DNA of 64,000 bases from Symbiodinium natans (Eukaryota; Sar; Dinophyceae; Suessiales; Symbiodiniaceae), in assembly GCA_905221605.1 (NCBI GenBank), contig CAJNDS010001624.1, forward strand, positions 455,501 through 519,500, written 5' to 3'. The notes beneath the pieces were generated by a model. The model ran no database searches. It was not told the DNA's origin and saw nothing but the letters and a program-made list of their open reading frames with translations. Made by a program: the position numbers and the translations under genes. Positions 35,596-44,816 of the stretch are shown one piece after another. Each line of letters begins with the position of its first letter. The first letter of the stretch is position 1.

Positions 35596-35755
35596 GAAGC
35601 TGGCAATCGAAACAAAGAGGAGCTTGTTCACGCTCTGTTGCAGTGCATTTCAGAGCAGGAGGCGTCATGGGAAAGCTTCCCATAACGCCTCCTGCTCGGA
35701 AATGCACTGCAACAGAGCGTGAAGAAGCTCCTCTTTGTTTCGCTTGCCAGCTTCA
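35596..35755. repeat. Palindrome with ~80-bp arms and 3-base centre
   Basis: Arms 35596-35671 and 35675-35755 match as reverse complements with only a few differences (GCAGTGCATTT-AGAGCAGGAGGCGT-ATGGGAA against its complement); the centre is AGC at about 35672. Both outward readings encode KLLFVS-ASF-like peptides, so a short coding-like segment was duplicated in inverted orientation. Confidence 0.8.
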
Positions 35756-36213
35756 CAGCGCTGCTGCACGCCCGTCGCGGAAGTGTTGGTGCTGACGTCG
35801 ACCAGGCTTCGAAGACCGCACCGCCACAGCATCGAGAGGCCAGTCGGAGATGTCGCTCAGGTTGTACCAAGTACCATCTTCAGGTCGGCGGCAAAGAAAA
35901 CGTCCTTCGTCCAAGGCGCGGCAGCTTTCTGAACGGACTCGAGGCTGCCGCGAATCTCTGCGTAGACGCCCCCTGCACACCCGCAGCCCCAGCAAGCGCC
36001 CGCAACTGCGTCACGGTCTGCTTCGCAAGCTCCTCGCGCAGCCAAGCCACGCCGTGAGCGGCGAAACCTTCGCGCAGGCCGCGCAGCTCTAGCTGCTGCG
36101 CAGCGCCACCTCCTAGCTTGTTCCCCAGCTTCAACTCTTCCAGAACTTCTCATACGGCTACCAAGCTAGCTCGGCCAACTCTTCATCTTCCTCTTGCGTC
36201 ATCTTGGTCCAGT
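35750..36213 (-). pseudogene. Decayed minus-strand gene copy left of the element
   Basis: Read on the minus strand from 36213, fragments in three frames join up: MTQEEDEELAELAW, then (after a stop) PYEKFWKS, then GNKLGGGAAQQLELRGLREG and AAHGVAWLREELAKQTVTQL, then VYAEIRGSLESVQKAA, then GTWYNLSDISDWPLDAVAV. The frames change several times, so it is broken. LREGFAAHGVAWLR resembles LRRGFRARGAAWLR in the intact frame at 48361-49059, suggesting one local gene family. Function not recognised. Confidence 0.45.
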
Positions 36214-36327
36214 ACAGGACCTCTACTGGGTCAGGATGACGCAAGAGGAAGCTGAAGCCTTGGCCGAGCTAGCTTGGTAGCCGTATGAGAAGGTCTGGAA
36301 GAGTTGAAGCTGGGGAACAAGCTAGGA
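36111..36327. repeat. Palindrome abutting the left end of the large element
   Basis: Arms of about 90 bases (36111-36203 and 36236-36327) are near-perfect reverse complements around a loop at about 36204-36234. The homology includes AACAAGCTAGGA and stops exactly where the element's CCCC begins. On the other arm the sequence continues GGTGGCGCTGC. The right arm is therefore a gene fragment cut by the element. Confidence 0.8.
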
Positions 36328-36355
36328 CCCCAACCCTGCAAATCAAGTAAATTTA
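36328..36355 (+). repeat. Left 28-bp terminal inverted repeat
   Basis: Starts CCCCAACCCTGCAAATCAAG and ends in TAAATTTA. It is identical to the reverse complement of 48065-48092 over all 28 bases. The base outside (36327, A) does not pair with the base outside the right end, so the repeat stops at CCCC. Confidence 0.8.
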
Positions 36356-36369
36356 GTTGGGGGGGAATT

Positions 36370-36500
36370 TAGGTACAACACGTCGTTTTACACGAAAATT
36401 TACTTAAAAATTTACTTAAAAAGTAAAGTAATTTTTTTACTTTTAAAGTAAAAAAGAATTACTTTCCAAGTAAATCGATTTACTTGCAAAGTAAATTTTT
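36370..36500. repeat. Left subterminal TTTACTT/AAGTAAA repeat region
   Basis: At least ten copies of TTTACTT, or its complement AAGTAAA, with one-base variants are packed into about 130 bases immediately inside the left inverted repeat. The same motif recurs inside the right end (47990-48060). Clustered short motifs in both orientations near the ends are the usual transposase-binding arrangement in CACTA-like elements; that role is inferred here. Confidence 0.6.
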
Positions 36501-36906
36501 TAGGCTCCAATAAAAAGTTAAAACATGACTGCTTTCAGTGTGCGGTTTTCTGTCCTTGAAGTGTGGTGTCAGAGATTTTTTGCGAGGAACAATGAGGTTT
36601 ATCATGTCCGGGCATGTTGTTTCACTTACGAGAGAGACGAGGTTGTGGGCACAACGAGAGACAGAGGAGGTTGGCTTTTTGTTTTGCTTTCGCATGTTGT
36701 TTTACTTTCGAAAGCAGTTTAGGGCCGCTGTTACTTGAGGCATGGTCAGCACAGGGCCTGCTCTGTTACTTTTGAAGCATGGTCAGTATCATGTTCCATG
36801 TTGTTGCTCATTTGCTTCCATGCTTGGGCACTGCTCTGAAAATGCTCGAAGGCTCGTGTTTTTAGAGTGTCAGCTTCTTGTGGCTGTATGTATAGGAAAG
36901 AGCATC

Positions 36907-38451
36907 ATGGCTGGGCTCGCAAAAGCTTTTGCTTCGAAGCAAGAGGCAGCTGCTGCTGAGAAGCAGCCAAGCAAGAGCCGGGTCGTTGCTGATCCTAGCA
37001 TCAGTGTGGACTCCATTTGTCGGATCTTGAGGGATTTCATGACTTTCCAGAAGACGACCGACTTGTGGTGTCTACTTGCTCCCCCACCTGGAGGCCCTCT
37101 TTCTTACTCGTGGCAGACACCGCCTTGGGGTACCTGGCTGGTGAAAGTTTCAGGTCTCATGTACGACCTTCTCGAACTGGCTCCCAACTCCAAACTGCAG
37201 TCGGTAAAGGTTTTGAAAGCCTTGAAGTACTTGCACAGTGAGAACACTCTTGTTGTGAGTGCAACCGGCCGAAAGTTGGACGAGATGATGGACAAGCTGG
37301 ATCTGACTGTGAGGGTTTTGCTTTACCACATGCGAGAGATCAAAAAAAGCGATGCCTTGAAGACGAAGATCTGGCGAAGCCTTAGTCGACCTGACCAGGT
37401 GAAGCTCGAGTTGTGCTTGGATAGGTTGGACCTCAACTTGAACTTTGTGGAGCCAGAGGGTGTCAGGGAGTCTTCAGAGTCGAAAGAAGCAGTGGTCAAC
37501 ATGCTGCCGGCGATTACCTGGCAGCCTCCAGACACACCCCCCACAGCCATTGTGCCCGTGCCCAAGCAGGCGACCAATCGTGGTAATGATGGAAGCTTTC
37601 AGATCGCTACTTTCCCCGACATGCCTGCCATCTTCGGAAAGATCCTCGGTGTCGCCAAAAGCAGCACGATGCAGTCAGGGCTGAAGAAAGCAAAGAGCTT
37701 CAAGAAGGGCTCCAAGCAGGGAAAGAACAGCAAGAAGAACAAGAAGGGTAAGAAGAAGACGAAGAAGATTGTCCTGAAAACCAAGAAGGTGCCCAAAGTC
37801 GTGGAGAAGAAGCCTCAGCCAAAGAAGAAGCCTCAGCCGAAGAAGACGGTCGTTTCGAATCCCAAGAAGTCCGAAGTAACCGCCCCGAAGGTTGAGCCCA
37901 AGGCCACCCCGAAGGTTGAGCCCAAGGCCACCCCGAAGGTTGAGCCCAAGGCCAAGGTGTTCTCTGACCAGGACTTGTTCGCAGATGCCCTCGTGTATGT
38001 TCCAGAAGGGGCCAAAGAGAAGCAGAAGAAGAAGGCCCTGCCGAAGCCCAAGATCGAGAAGAAGAAGGACCTCAACGAGAAGAAGAAGAATGGCCAGAAG
38101 ACAACACCCCCGACGAGCTCGAGCACCGAGAAGACCTCCACGAAGCCCGAAGCCTCCACGAAAAAGGCCTCCACAAAGCCCGAAGCCTCCACAAAGTCCG
38201 AGGCCTCGACGAAGCTACTCAAGTTTGAAGCCACGGAATGGGGCATGTGTAAGCTTGAAATGTACACGAAGAAGAGTTACATTCGACACAAGGATTCGGA
38301 CCAGAAGTGGAGATCGGTTGTGAGTTCTTGCCATCCTGGTTGTCATCGTGAGATCATGCAGCAGATGGTGGAGCACGTGAAAGAGGGCAAAGCATCGGGC
38401 GAGCTCTTCGAGATTCGAGACAAGATCATGGAAAGCCTCACCTCCAGCTGA
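36907..38451 (+). CDS. Lys-rich protein with conserved-looking N- and C-terminal blocks (element ORF 1)
   Basis: Uninterrupted reading frame of 514 residues from ATG 36907. An in-frame ATG lies at 36742, but the sequence between does not look coding, so the later start is preferred. Residues 1-200 are mixed helical and hydrophobic, including a Trp/Pro-rich patch (PPGGPLSYSWQTPPWGTW). Residues about 255-410 are extremely Lys-rich with short internal repeats: three of KVEPKATP or close variants, two of KKPQPKK, and several of KPEAST/KSEAST. The last 85 residues return to ordinary composition, with CKLEMYTKKSYIRHKDSD and a helical end. The basic repeats suggest nucleic-acid binding in the nucleus. 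I associate similar basic proteins with dinoflagellate genomes but cannot name a domain. No intron is evident. It is the first gene inside the left terminus and shares strand with the next three. Confidence 0.78.
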   Translation: MAGLAKAFASKQEAAAAEKQPSKSRVVADPSISVDSICRILRDFMTFQKTTDLWCLLAPPPGGPLSYSWQTPPWGTWLVKVSGLMYDLLELAPNSKLQSVKVLKALKYLHSENTLVVSATGRKLDEMMDKLDLTVRVLLYHMREIKKSDALKTKIWRSLSRPDQVKLELCLDRLDLNLNFVEPEGVRESSESKEAVVNMLPAITWQPPDTPPTAIVPVPKQATNRGNDGSFQIATFPDMPAIFGKILGVAKSSTMQSGLKKAKSFKKGSKQGKNSKKNKKGKKKTKKIVLKTKKVPKVVEKKPQPKKKPQPKKTVVSNPKKSEVTAPKVEPKATPKVEPKATPKVEPKAKVFSDQDLFADALVYVPEGAKEKQKKKALPKPKIEKKKDLNEKKKNGQKTTPPTSSSTEKTSTKPEASTKKASTKPEASTKSEASTKLLKFEATEWGMCKLEMYTKKSYIRHKDSDQKWRSVVSSCHPGCHREIMQQMVEHVKEGKASGELFEIRDKIMESLTSS

Positions 38452-38459
38452 TCGAAAAG

Positions 38460-38780
38460 TTCTGACACATCAGCGGGCTCTTAAATTTTGAGTGGTTTGT
38501 CACTCGCCGATCTGGCAGAAAGCACACTATAGGGGTAGAGATGGGGTAGAGCTGTCTGCACCGACCGAAGAGGTCTTGACAGACGAAAACAGATGTGTCG
38601 ATTTACCTGTGGGGGATTGTTTTTACTTGTGCCCGTGAAAACTTGTGCCCATGAAAAGAGATGTGACGATTTACCTGTGGGACACTTTTGTGGCCATGAA
38701 CAAGAGATGTGACGATTTACCTGTGGAACTTTGTTTTTACTTTTGTTGCCATGAACAACAGATGTGTCACGCTTTACTTG
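38460..38780. repeat. Degenerate tandem repeats downstream of the Lys-rich gene
   Basis: The phrase GATGTGACGATTTACCTGTG, or close variants, recurs at about 38590, 38660, 38710 and 38760. It is separated by TTTTTACTTGTGCCC/ATGAA phrases, giving a repeat of roughly 55-60 bases. It is intergenic inside the element and may be 3' untranslated or a further subterminal-type repeat. Confidence 0.5.
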
Positions 38781-38878
38781 GGTTTAGGGTTTAGGGTTTA
38801 GGGTTTAGGGTTTAGGGTTTAGGGTTTAGGGTTTAGGGTTTAGGGTTTAGGGTTTAGGGTTTATAGGGTTTAGGGTAT
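38780..38878 (+). repeat. TTTAGGG array between genes of the element
   Basis: About a dozen perfect TTTAGGG units followed by TTTATAGGG variants. It lies inside the 11.8-kb element between the Lys-rich and RRM/RS genes. Confidence 0.9.
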
Positions 38879-39157
38879 ATGGAGGTGAGCGAGGAGGAGT
38901 GGAGTTTGTTTTTACTTGCGACATTATACCTGGACGAGTTGATGAGAAGTTGTGGCGAGCTGATGACATATGTTCTGGTGAGTTTTTGGCCGAGTGAAAG
39001 TATGTCAGAGGAGCATGCAGCTTGTAGTTACAGCAGAGACGTGTAGAGAGTTCGGGTTATACATGTGCAGAGGCTTCGAACCTACTTGTCGTTTGCCGAT
39101 GTCCATCGCTGCTCTGTTTTGAAGATTGTTTAGGCTTTCTCTGAGCGAGCCTGAGCC

Positions 39158-40788
39158 ATGAGAGTCTATGTGAAGAATGTCGCATTCGACTCCCCTAAGT
39201 GGGTGCTTGGGCATTCATATAGTTTTACTTTTCCTGCGAGCTATAATTTACAAAAGCGCCCCCAAACAAGCTGAAGCCCACAAACACAAATCTGAGGCAA
39301 TCAGGAAAGTCCTCGAAAAGTGGGGAATCGTGACGTGTTCGGAGATACAAGTGGTCCGTACCAACTACTGGGAGATGGGGATGGAGAAGCCGATGCATTG
39401 CTCATTGTTTCTCACTTTCGAATCTTGGCTGCAAGCTTTTTACACAGAGGGAAGTGTAAACTGTGTAAACCCTACACCCTAAACCCCTAAACCCTATAAG
39501 CCCTAAACCCTAAACCCTCTGAACCCTAAACCCTCAAGGTTTTTGAGGTCTCAGGGTTAGGATGTATAGGGTTTAGGGTTTAAGGTCTATAATCTATATG
39601 TATGTGTATATATATATATATATATGTATAGAGGTATAAAAGGTTTAGGGTTAAGTTTTTCTGTCGTTACTTTATTGTTATATATCGGGGGTTTTAAGCT
39701 TACCTGTGGCGACAACCACAAGGGCACTCGAGAAGAAGCAGAGCAGATGATCAGCACCTTCCATGGCCAGTGGGTGGACGAGCTTCTTGTGCTTAAACCC
39801 TAGAAGCCCCTAAACCCTAAACCCTAAACCCTAAACCCTAAACCCTAAACCCTAAACCCTAAACCCTAAACCCTAAACCCTAAACCCTAAACCCTAAATG
39901 TAGACCCCTGTAAAAACTCTATACATGTTCTTACATCAGCTGTGCCTAGGTTGTGCATCCACAAGTGCCTTCATGCCGAGTTGGCACGGCCTCCGAGCTC
40001 GGCTCCTCATTTGGCCACTGCTTTGCCTGCAGCGGCAGCGAAGGCGACTCAAGCCCCTCCATGGCACTCTCCGGCCCCGTTGCCAGGCCCCCCGCCCTAT
40101 CCTTGGTTCCCTCCCTTGCCACCAGGGCACCCGGCATTCCACATGCCCGCTTTTTTGGGAAGTCCAGAGCAGCCAGCTGCAGTGCCGAAAAGGCAAGCAG
40201 AGCCTATGCTGGAGGAGGAGCAGACAGCCTTGTGTGTATCTTTGTCTCATGTTGCATGTGTTGTTTTTGTGTTGCGAAGAGAAAAGAGAAAGGCTTCAAG
40301 AGTTTGTGCTTTCGACGAAGAAGAGAGTTTACTTTCGGCTTTTGTTTTTGGATAAATACGGGGTGGACCTTTTTACATGTGCTCTATATAAGGATCCCTA
40401 CCTGCTTGTGGATGAAGGCGACATGGAGGGCGAGGAGGTCGACGATCAGCTCCTTGCAGAGCAGCTGGGCCAGGCTATGGCGGCGAACCCTCTCCCGGAG
40501 CCTCTCCCTGCACAGGAGGCAGAGGGCGAGAAGGAGGAGGGCAATGAGGAGGAGGACAATGAGGAGGAGGACGAGGAGGAGGAGGACGACAACAAGGAGG
40601 AGGAAGAGCAGGAGGTGAGAGCAAGTCGCGAGAGGAAGAAGAAGAAGTCGAGAAGGTCACCCTCGCGATCTCGATCCAGATCCCGGCGAAGGAGGAGGCG
40701 ATCATCGAAGAGGCGATCTTCGAGCTCCTCAAGTCGTGGCATCCTGCTGAGGCTCGGCCGTGATGGCAAGCTCAAAAGAGCCAGATAA
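39158..40788 (+). CDS. SR-like RNA-binding protein: RRM, Pro-rich linker, acidic stretch, RS tail (five exons)
   Basis: Proposed exons: 39158-39198, 39257-39419, 39723-39788, 39966-40235 and 40393-40788. Together they give an unbroken 311-residue frame. Exon 1 starts with MRVYVKNVAF, an RNP2-type first strand. Exon 2 has an amphipathic helix (EAIRKVLEKWGIV) and an RNP1-like strand (HCSLFLTF). Exon 3 gives the second helix (TREEAEQMISTFHGQW). Exon 4 gives the last strand and a Pro-rich linker (PGPPPYPWFPPLPPGHP). Exon 5 is Glu/Asp-rich, then RS-rich with SPSRSRSRSRRRRRR, stopping at 40786-40788. Known: RRM plus RS domains typify splicing regulators. Intron 1 (58 bases, GT-AG) and intron 3 are clear. 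The exon 2 donor appears to be GA and the exon 4 end is uncertain by a few codons. Introns hold telomere-type arrays. Inferred cargo or accessory gene of the element. Confidence 0.68.
39466..39535 (-). repeat. CCCTAAA array inside intron 2 of the RRM/RS gene
   Basis: Interrupted CCCTAAA and CCCCTAAA units, followed on the right by TTTAGGG units and a (TA)n run at about 39597-39630. All of this is within the proposed second intron. Confidence 0.8.
39806..39898 (-). repeat. CCCTAAA array inside intron 3 of the RRM/RS gene
   Basis: About thirteen near-perfect CCCTAAA units between the donor GTGCTT at 39789 and the acceptor at 39965. The array fills most of this 177-base intron. Confidence 0.9.
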
Positions 40789-40796
40789 GCCTTTTC

Positions 40797-42005
40797 GTGG
40801 TCGTTCGACTAATTAATTTTCGCAGTTTCTCTTACTGCGACGAGCCGAGGCAGATGCCTTGTGTGATAAGAGCCACCGAACACCCGAGGCTGAGAGAGAA
40901 AAAGAATCGTCAGACAGGGCAGAGAGGGTTTTTTAATACTAAATCCTTAAACCACACCAAGCAAACCTCAAACCCGGAACCTCTGAAACTCTTAACCCCT
41001 GAATGCTGCCCTAAATCCAACAACCTCCTAAACTCCTTTACACTTAACTCCTGATCCACCCAAAACTCAAACCCCGTTTAGGGTTTAGGGTTTAGGGTTT
41101 ATATAGGGTTTATAGGGTTTAGGATTTATAGGGTTTAGGGTTTAGGGTTTATAGGGTTTAGGGTTTACAGGGTTTAGGGTTTATAGGGTTTAGGGTTTAG
41201 GGTTTAGGGTTTAGGGTTTACAGGGTTTAGAGGGTTTAGAGGGTTTATAGGGTTAAACCCTAAACCCTAAACCCAAAACCCTGAGCCCTAAACCCTAAAC
41301 CCTAAACCCCCTATACCCCCCTAAACCCCCTAAACCCCCTAAACCCCCTAAACCCCCTAAACCCCCTAAACCCTAAACTCTAAACCCTCTAAACCCTATC
41401 AACCCTATCAACACTAGGGTTCAGGGTTTAGGGTTTAGGAGGAAACCCCCTATACCCAAAACCCCATAAACCCTCAACACACTGAACCCATTCCAGCTTA
41501 CATGTGAGGTTACATTTGAATCAAGCATTGTGCACAGTTTACGTGTGAGGTTCATTCTGAACCAAGCGATGCCGGAAAAGTTTAGGGTCTAGGGTTTAAG
41601 GTTTAGGGTTTATAGGGTTTAGGGTTTAGGGTTTAGGGTTTAGGGTTTAGGAAACCCCAAACCCAAAGCACCAGAAACCCTGAACATTCTAAAGCAATTG
41701 CAGTTTACATGCGAGGTTACATTTGCAGCAAGCATCGTCTACATGTCACTTCCACAGTTTACGTGTGAGAGAACCACGAGCTTTCTTCACATGCTAGTGT
41801 ATATAGGAAACATTCTCACAGGTGTGTAGTCGTGTTCGGGCACCCCGAACCCTCAACCCCCAAGTGAATCCGAAAGCCCAACCGAACCCTTATATAGTTC
41901 TATGTAGGCCCGTTGGCTCTCCATTTTTGCAAACCAACCAATGTTTTTGATTGTTTCTGAGATTTTTTGGGTGTTTCTTGGTTGTTTTTTCTTGTTTTTT
42001 TAAGA
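40797..42005. other. Intergenic DNA of the element with telomere-type arrays and repeated phrases
   Basis: No gene seen. 41073-41420 is a mixed array that switches from TTTAGGG/TTTATAGGG to CCCTAAA/CCCCCTAAA near 41255, so the two strands face each other. A shorter array lies at 41580-41652. Between and after them, TTTACATGTGAGGTTACATTTG-type phrases repeat at about 41500, 41540, 41700 and 41760. Confidence 0.6.
41073..41420. repeat. Head-to-head telomere-type array
   Basis: The left half is TTTAGGG, TTTATAGGG and TTTACAGGG units. The right half from about 41255 is CCCTAAA then CCCCCTAAA units. The orientation flips within one array, so the single strand could fold on itself. Confidence 0.85.
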
Positions 42006-42007
42006 GT

Positions 42008-42235
42008 TGTTTAAAAATTTTTGGCTTGCTTTTTACAAAATCCCGATGCAGTTTCGATGCTGTTTCGATGCTGTTTTAAAAACTGCATCGAAACTGCATC
42101 GAAATCGATGCAGTTTTAAGGAAAACTGCATCGAAACTGCATCGGTTTTTAAAACAGCATCGAAACGGCATCGAAACGGCATCGAAACTGCATCGGGATT
42201 TTGTGAAAAGCAAGCCAAAATTTTTAGAAAATCTC
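42008..42235. repeat. Large foldback made of CATCGAAACTG units
   Basis: The left part (AAAATTTTTGGCTTGCTTTT, then CGATGCAGTTT units) is the reverse complement of the right part ending near 42232. The arms are built from 11-base CATCGAAACTG/CATCGAAACGG units and meet near 42117. A related run of TGATGCTGTTT-type units occurs at 47938-47985, near the right end of the element. It is probably a non-coding foldback, although one frame reads through it. Confidence 0.7.
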
Positions 42236-42239
42236 TGGA

Positions 42240-42381
42240 AAAAAACAAGAAACCGGACACAGTGCCTGCAGCGATTTCTGCTTTTCCTGTTGCCGGGCCG
42301 AGACCGGAACGACATCATGTCCAGCCAGGCACACCTTTGCAAGCCCTAAACCCAAACCCCCAAGCCCGAAACCATTCAAGT
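42240..42381 (+). CDS. Possible 5' exon of the Lys/Ala-rich gene (partial)
   Basis: The frame that enters the next exon is open here and ends at a strong donor, AGT|GTAAGT at 42382. A 54-base intron then leads to the acceptor CACAG at 42435, in phase. The reading frame passes through telomere-like CCCTAAACCC and comes out of the foldback, so the true start is unknown and this exon may be untranslated. An ATG at 42317 is in another frame and stops quickly. Confidence 0.3.
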
Positions 42382-42435
42382 GTAAGTTTTTGAAAACTGT
42401 TCGGGTTGTATATTGTTTTGTGCTTTGCAACACAG

Positions 42436-44368
42436 GCTGCCGAAGTTGAGGAGGACGTGGCCCAAGCTCCTGTGGAGGAAGACGACGAGCCCCAGGTGAT
42501 GAAAAAACCTTCGGCCAAGGTTCCCTCGCAGGCCAAGGCAAAAGCCAAGGCCAAGGCAAAGGCCAAGGCCAAGGCCTCGGCCAAGGCCTCGGCCAAGGCG
42601 AAAGCCAAAGCCAAGGCCAAGGCAAAGGCCCCGACCAAGATGAAGGCGAAGGCCCAAAAAAAAACGAAGGCAGCCTGTGCAATGGCCAAGGCCTTGGCCT
42701 TGGCCAAAGCAAAGGCAGAGGAAGAGCAGAATGTCCAGGAAGAACAGGCCGAAGAGGAGCACCCTCGCTCGCACGATGCTTGCATCGACCCGGCTACTCT
42801 GCAGGTCGCCTCGACAGAAGATGCTGGCGAGAAGACCAAGAACAGGAGTAAGAACCAAAAGTTTCTCAAGCTTCTCCGTTCCGGTGGCTTGCCGGAATGG
42901 CTCGAGGATGAGTGGAACCGGTTGTCAAAGATGAAGGTGGGGCGACTCGAGGCGCAGCGCCAGCTGGTCAACCAAGCCATGGACAAGGATGCATCCTCCG
43001 GAAAACTCGTGGTCTCTCTGGAGAAACCATTCTTCAAGCAGCTACAGGTGCTCGTTTCACCTTCTGAGAGAAGACTATAGTTTTATACAGAGCCCTAAAT
43101 CCTAAACCGGTAACGGCAACCTTAACCCTATATGTAAACCCTTGTACTTTATGTTTAAATATAAACATAAATAATTACATAAATAAATATATAAATATAA
43201 ATAAATAAATATATATATATATATATATACATTCATATTTATTTATTTATGTACTAATGCAAAAATATAAAAAAAGAAAAATATAAATCTATTCATATAA
43301 ATATAGATACAAAACTAGATATATAAAAGTATATATATATATAGATATGTATAAAGGTATATGACAGATATACTCAGATAATCCAGAAATGTAATATCCC
43401 ACAAGTAAATCCTAGACTCTGTGCAACCCTATGTTTCAACTTGTCTCGTGCTCTCTACACACAGGAGAACTTTACCCAGACTGCCAGCAAGTCCGCCCAG
43501 AAGGCACTTCCGAGGGTGCTCCTCATGGGTAAGTTCAACCTTACCCAGGAGATGTTCGACCAAGCTATTGAGGACGGCGATATCATAGAGAGCACGAACA
43601 TCAAGGGCAAGAGGGTTTACTCCTGGACCATGGAAGAGCACGTGGTGAAGAGAGGCAAGCACAGCAAGTTCAGTGAGGAGAAAAGCAAGCAAGGAACAAG
43701 CCGAGACGAGAAGTACATGGACAATCTCTCCAAAAACTGGAGGGTGGGCCTTTTCGAAGCCTCCTCGGGCTCGAGTGGCTCGGCAAGCAAGCCTTCCACT
43801 TTGGCAATCAAAGATGTTGCCCCCGACGAGAGAGCATTGACGAAGAAGCAGTGGCAAGATGCCAAGGCACAGCTTGCATCTATGATGTCAGCTTTCGACC
43901 GGCTTGTGCAGAATGGCAAGAAGCTGATCAACCAGATGGGGTCTGAGATGAAGGCAGATCCACTGTACCTGCAGCTGCTCTTTGCCTGCTCTCATGTAAA
44001 AAGTTACCAATGTCTGCTCATGTAAAAAGTTACCAATGTGGACTTGTGAGTGTGTCTACACCCTAAACTCATAAACCCTACATATAAACCCTAAACCCTA
44101 AACCCGTTTGTAGATATAGATTTTTTTGGTAGGGTAAAGGGTGAGTGCTTCAGGGTCTGGGGTTTGGGGTATAAAGGGTTCAGAGTGTCTGCCCTTTGGG
44201 TCTTGTATAATTCGTGCTTGAGGAAGCAAGTCGTGCAGAAGGCCTCTGGTCACAAATGCAGCTTGGAGCATGTGTGGAGCTGGCAGGACACCCTATATAT
44301 CCAACCTTTTTAGAACCCTGTAAATTGTACACATGTGACTGCATAGGAAAAGATTTACAAAGCGATAG

Positions 44369-44405
<37 letters not shown>

Positions 44406-44816
44406 GGAGATGCCGGATGGATCCGAACTCATCCTCAAGACCTACAAGCAGCTCATCGATCAAGCTAGCCAGGATGCCGAAAGCTTGGAGGAGCAGGTTG
44501 CAGCCGGCAGGGCGCAATTGACAGTGAGGGCTGCACGAAAAGCTGGCAGTAAGTAGCCACAGCAAAAAAGTAGCTCTCCACAGCCATCGGGCCAGTTTTG
44601 GGCGAACTTTCGAAGCAGACGGGCAAGCTCTAGATATAGTGCATCCTGTGTACAAACACCATCTCTTGTCACAAGGTGCATATATACTTTTGGGTCGATG
44701 AAAGAGAGCAGAACGTCCGACACACATTGTTTTCCACAGAGCAGGATATCTCCAGTTCGGGAGGTTTTGACATTTTGACTGCAGATCTGCGGGCACTCGC
44801 AAAGCAAAAATCGGAA
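42436..44816 (+). CDS. Lys/Ala-rich multi-exon protein, likely partner of the transposase-like gene
   Basis: Exon A, 42436-43047 (acceptor CACAG, donor GTGCTC), starts acidic, then has about 14 AKAKAKAK-type repeats, then a globular part with QKFLKLLRSGGLPEWLEDEW. Exon B, 43465 to 43953 or 43995, contains LPRVLLMGKFNLTQEMFDQA and IEDGDIIESTNIKGKRVYSW. Exon C, 44407-44548, follows a long CT tract and CAG; it encodes EMPDGSELILKTYKQLIDQA and ends at a perfect GTAAGT, with an in-frame TAG at 44554 if unspliced. Exon D, 44740-44816, encodes DISSSGGFDILTADLRALAK. Phases agree across A/B, B/C and C/D. The order (basic repeats, helical block, 'GD-I...KGK..Y' block, helical tail) resembles abundant dinoflagellate proteins of unknown function, recalled only. 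The role is unknown; DNA binding at the element ends is a guess. The C-terminus beyond 44816 is unresolved. Confidence 0.6.
43140..43390. repeat. A/T-rich intron with (TA)n and AAATA runs
   Basis: Intron between exons A and B of the Lys/Ala-rich gene. It is almost pure A/T with alternating TA and ATAAATA runs, against GC-rich exons on both sides. Confidence 0.85.
44372..44406 (+). promoter_or_regulatory. (CT)n polypyrimidine tract and CAG acceptor
   Basis: Fifteen or so CT repeats run directly into CCAG at 44403-44406, a strong 3' splice signal. This fixes the start of exon C, which is short and easily missed. Confidence 0.7.

Noticed and set aside
35044-35685. 213-residue plus-strand frame
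   Set aside because: It crosses degenerate repeats and half of a palindrome, the minus strand is equally open, and no domain is visible.
36742-36906. N-terminal extension of the Lys-rich protein from the ATG at 36742
   Set aside because: The 55 residues contain repeated GTTACTTTTGAAGCATGGTCAG-like DNA phrases and read unlike the rest; the ATG at 36907 is the better start.
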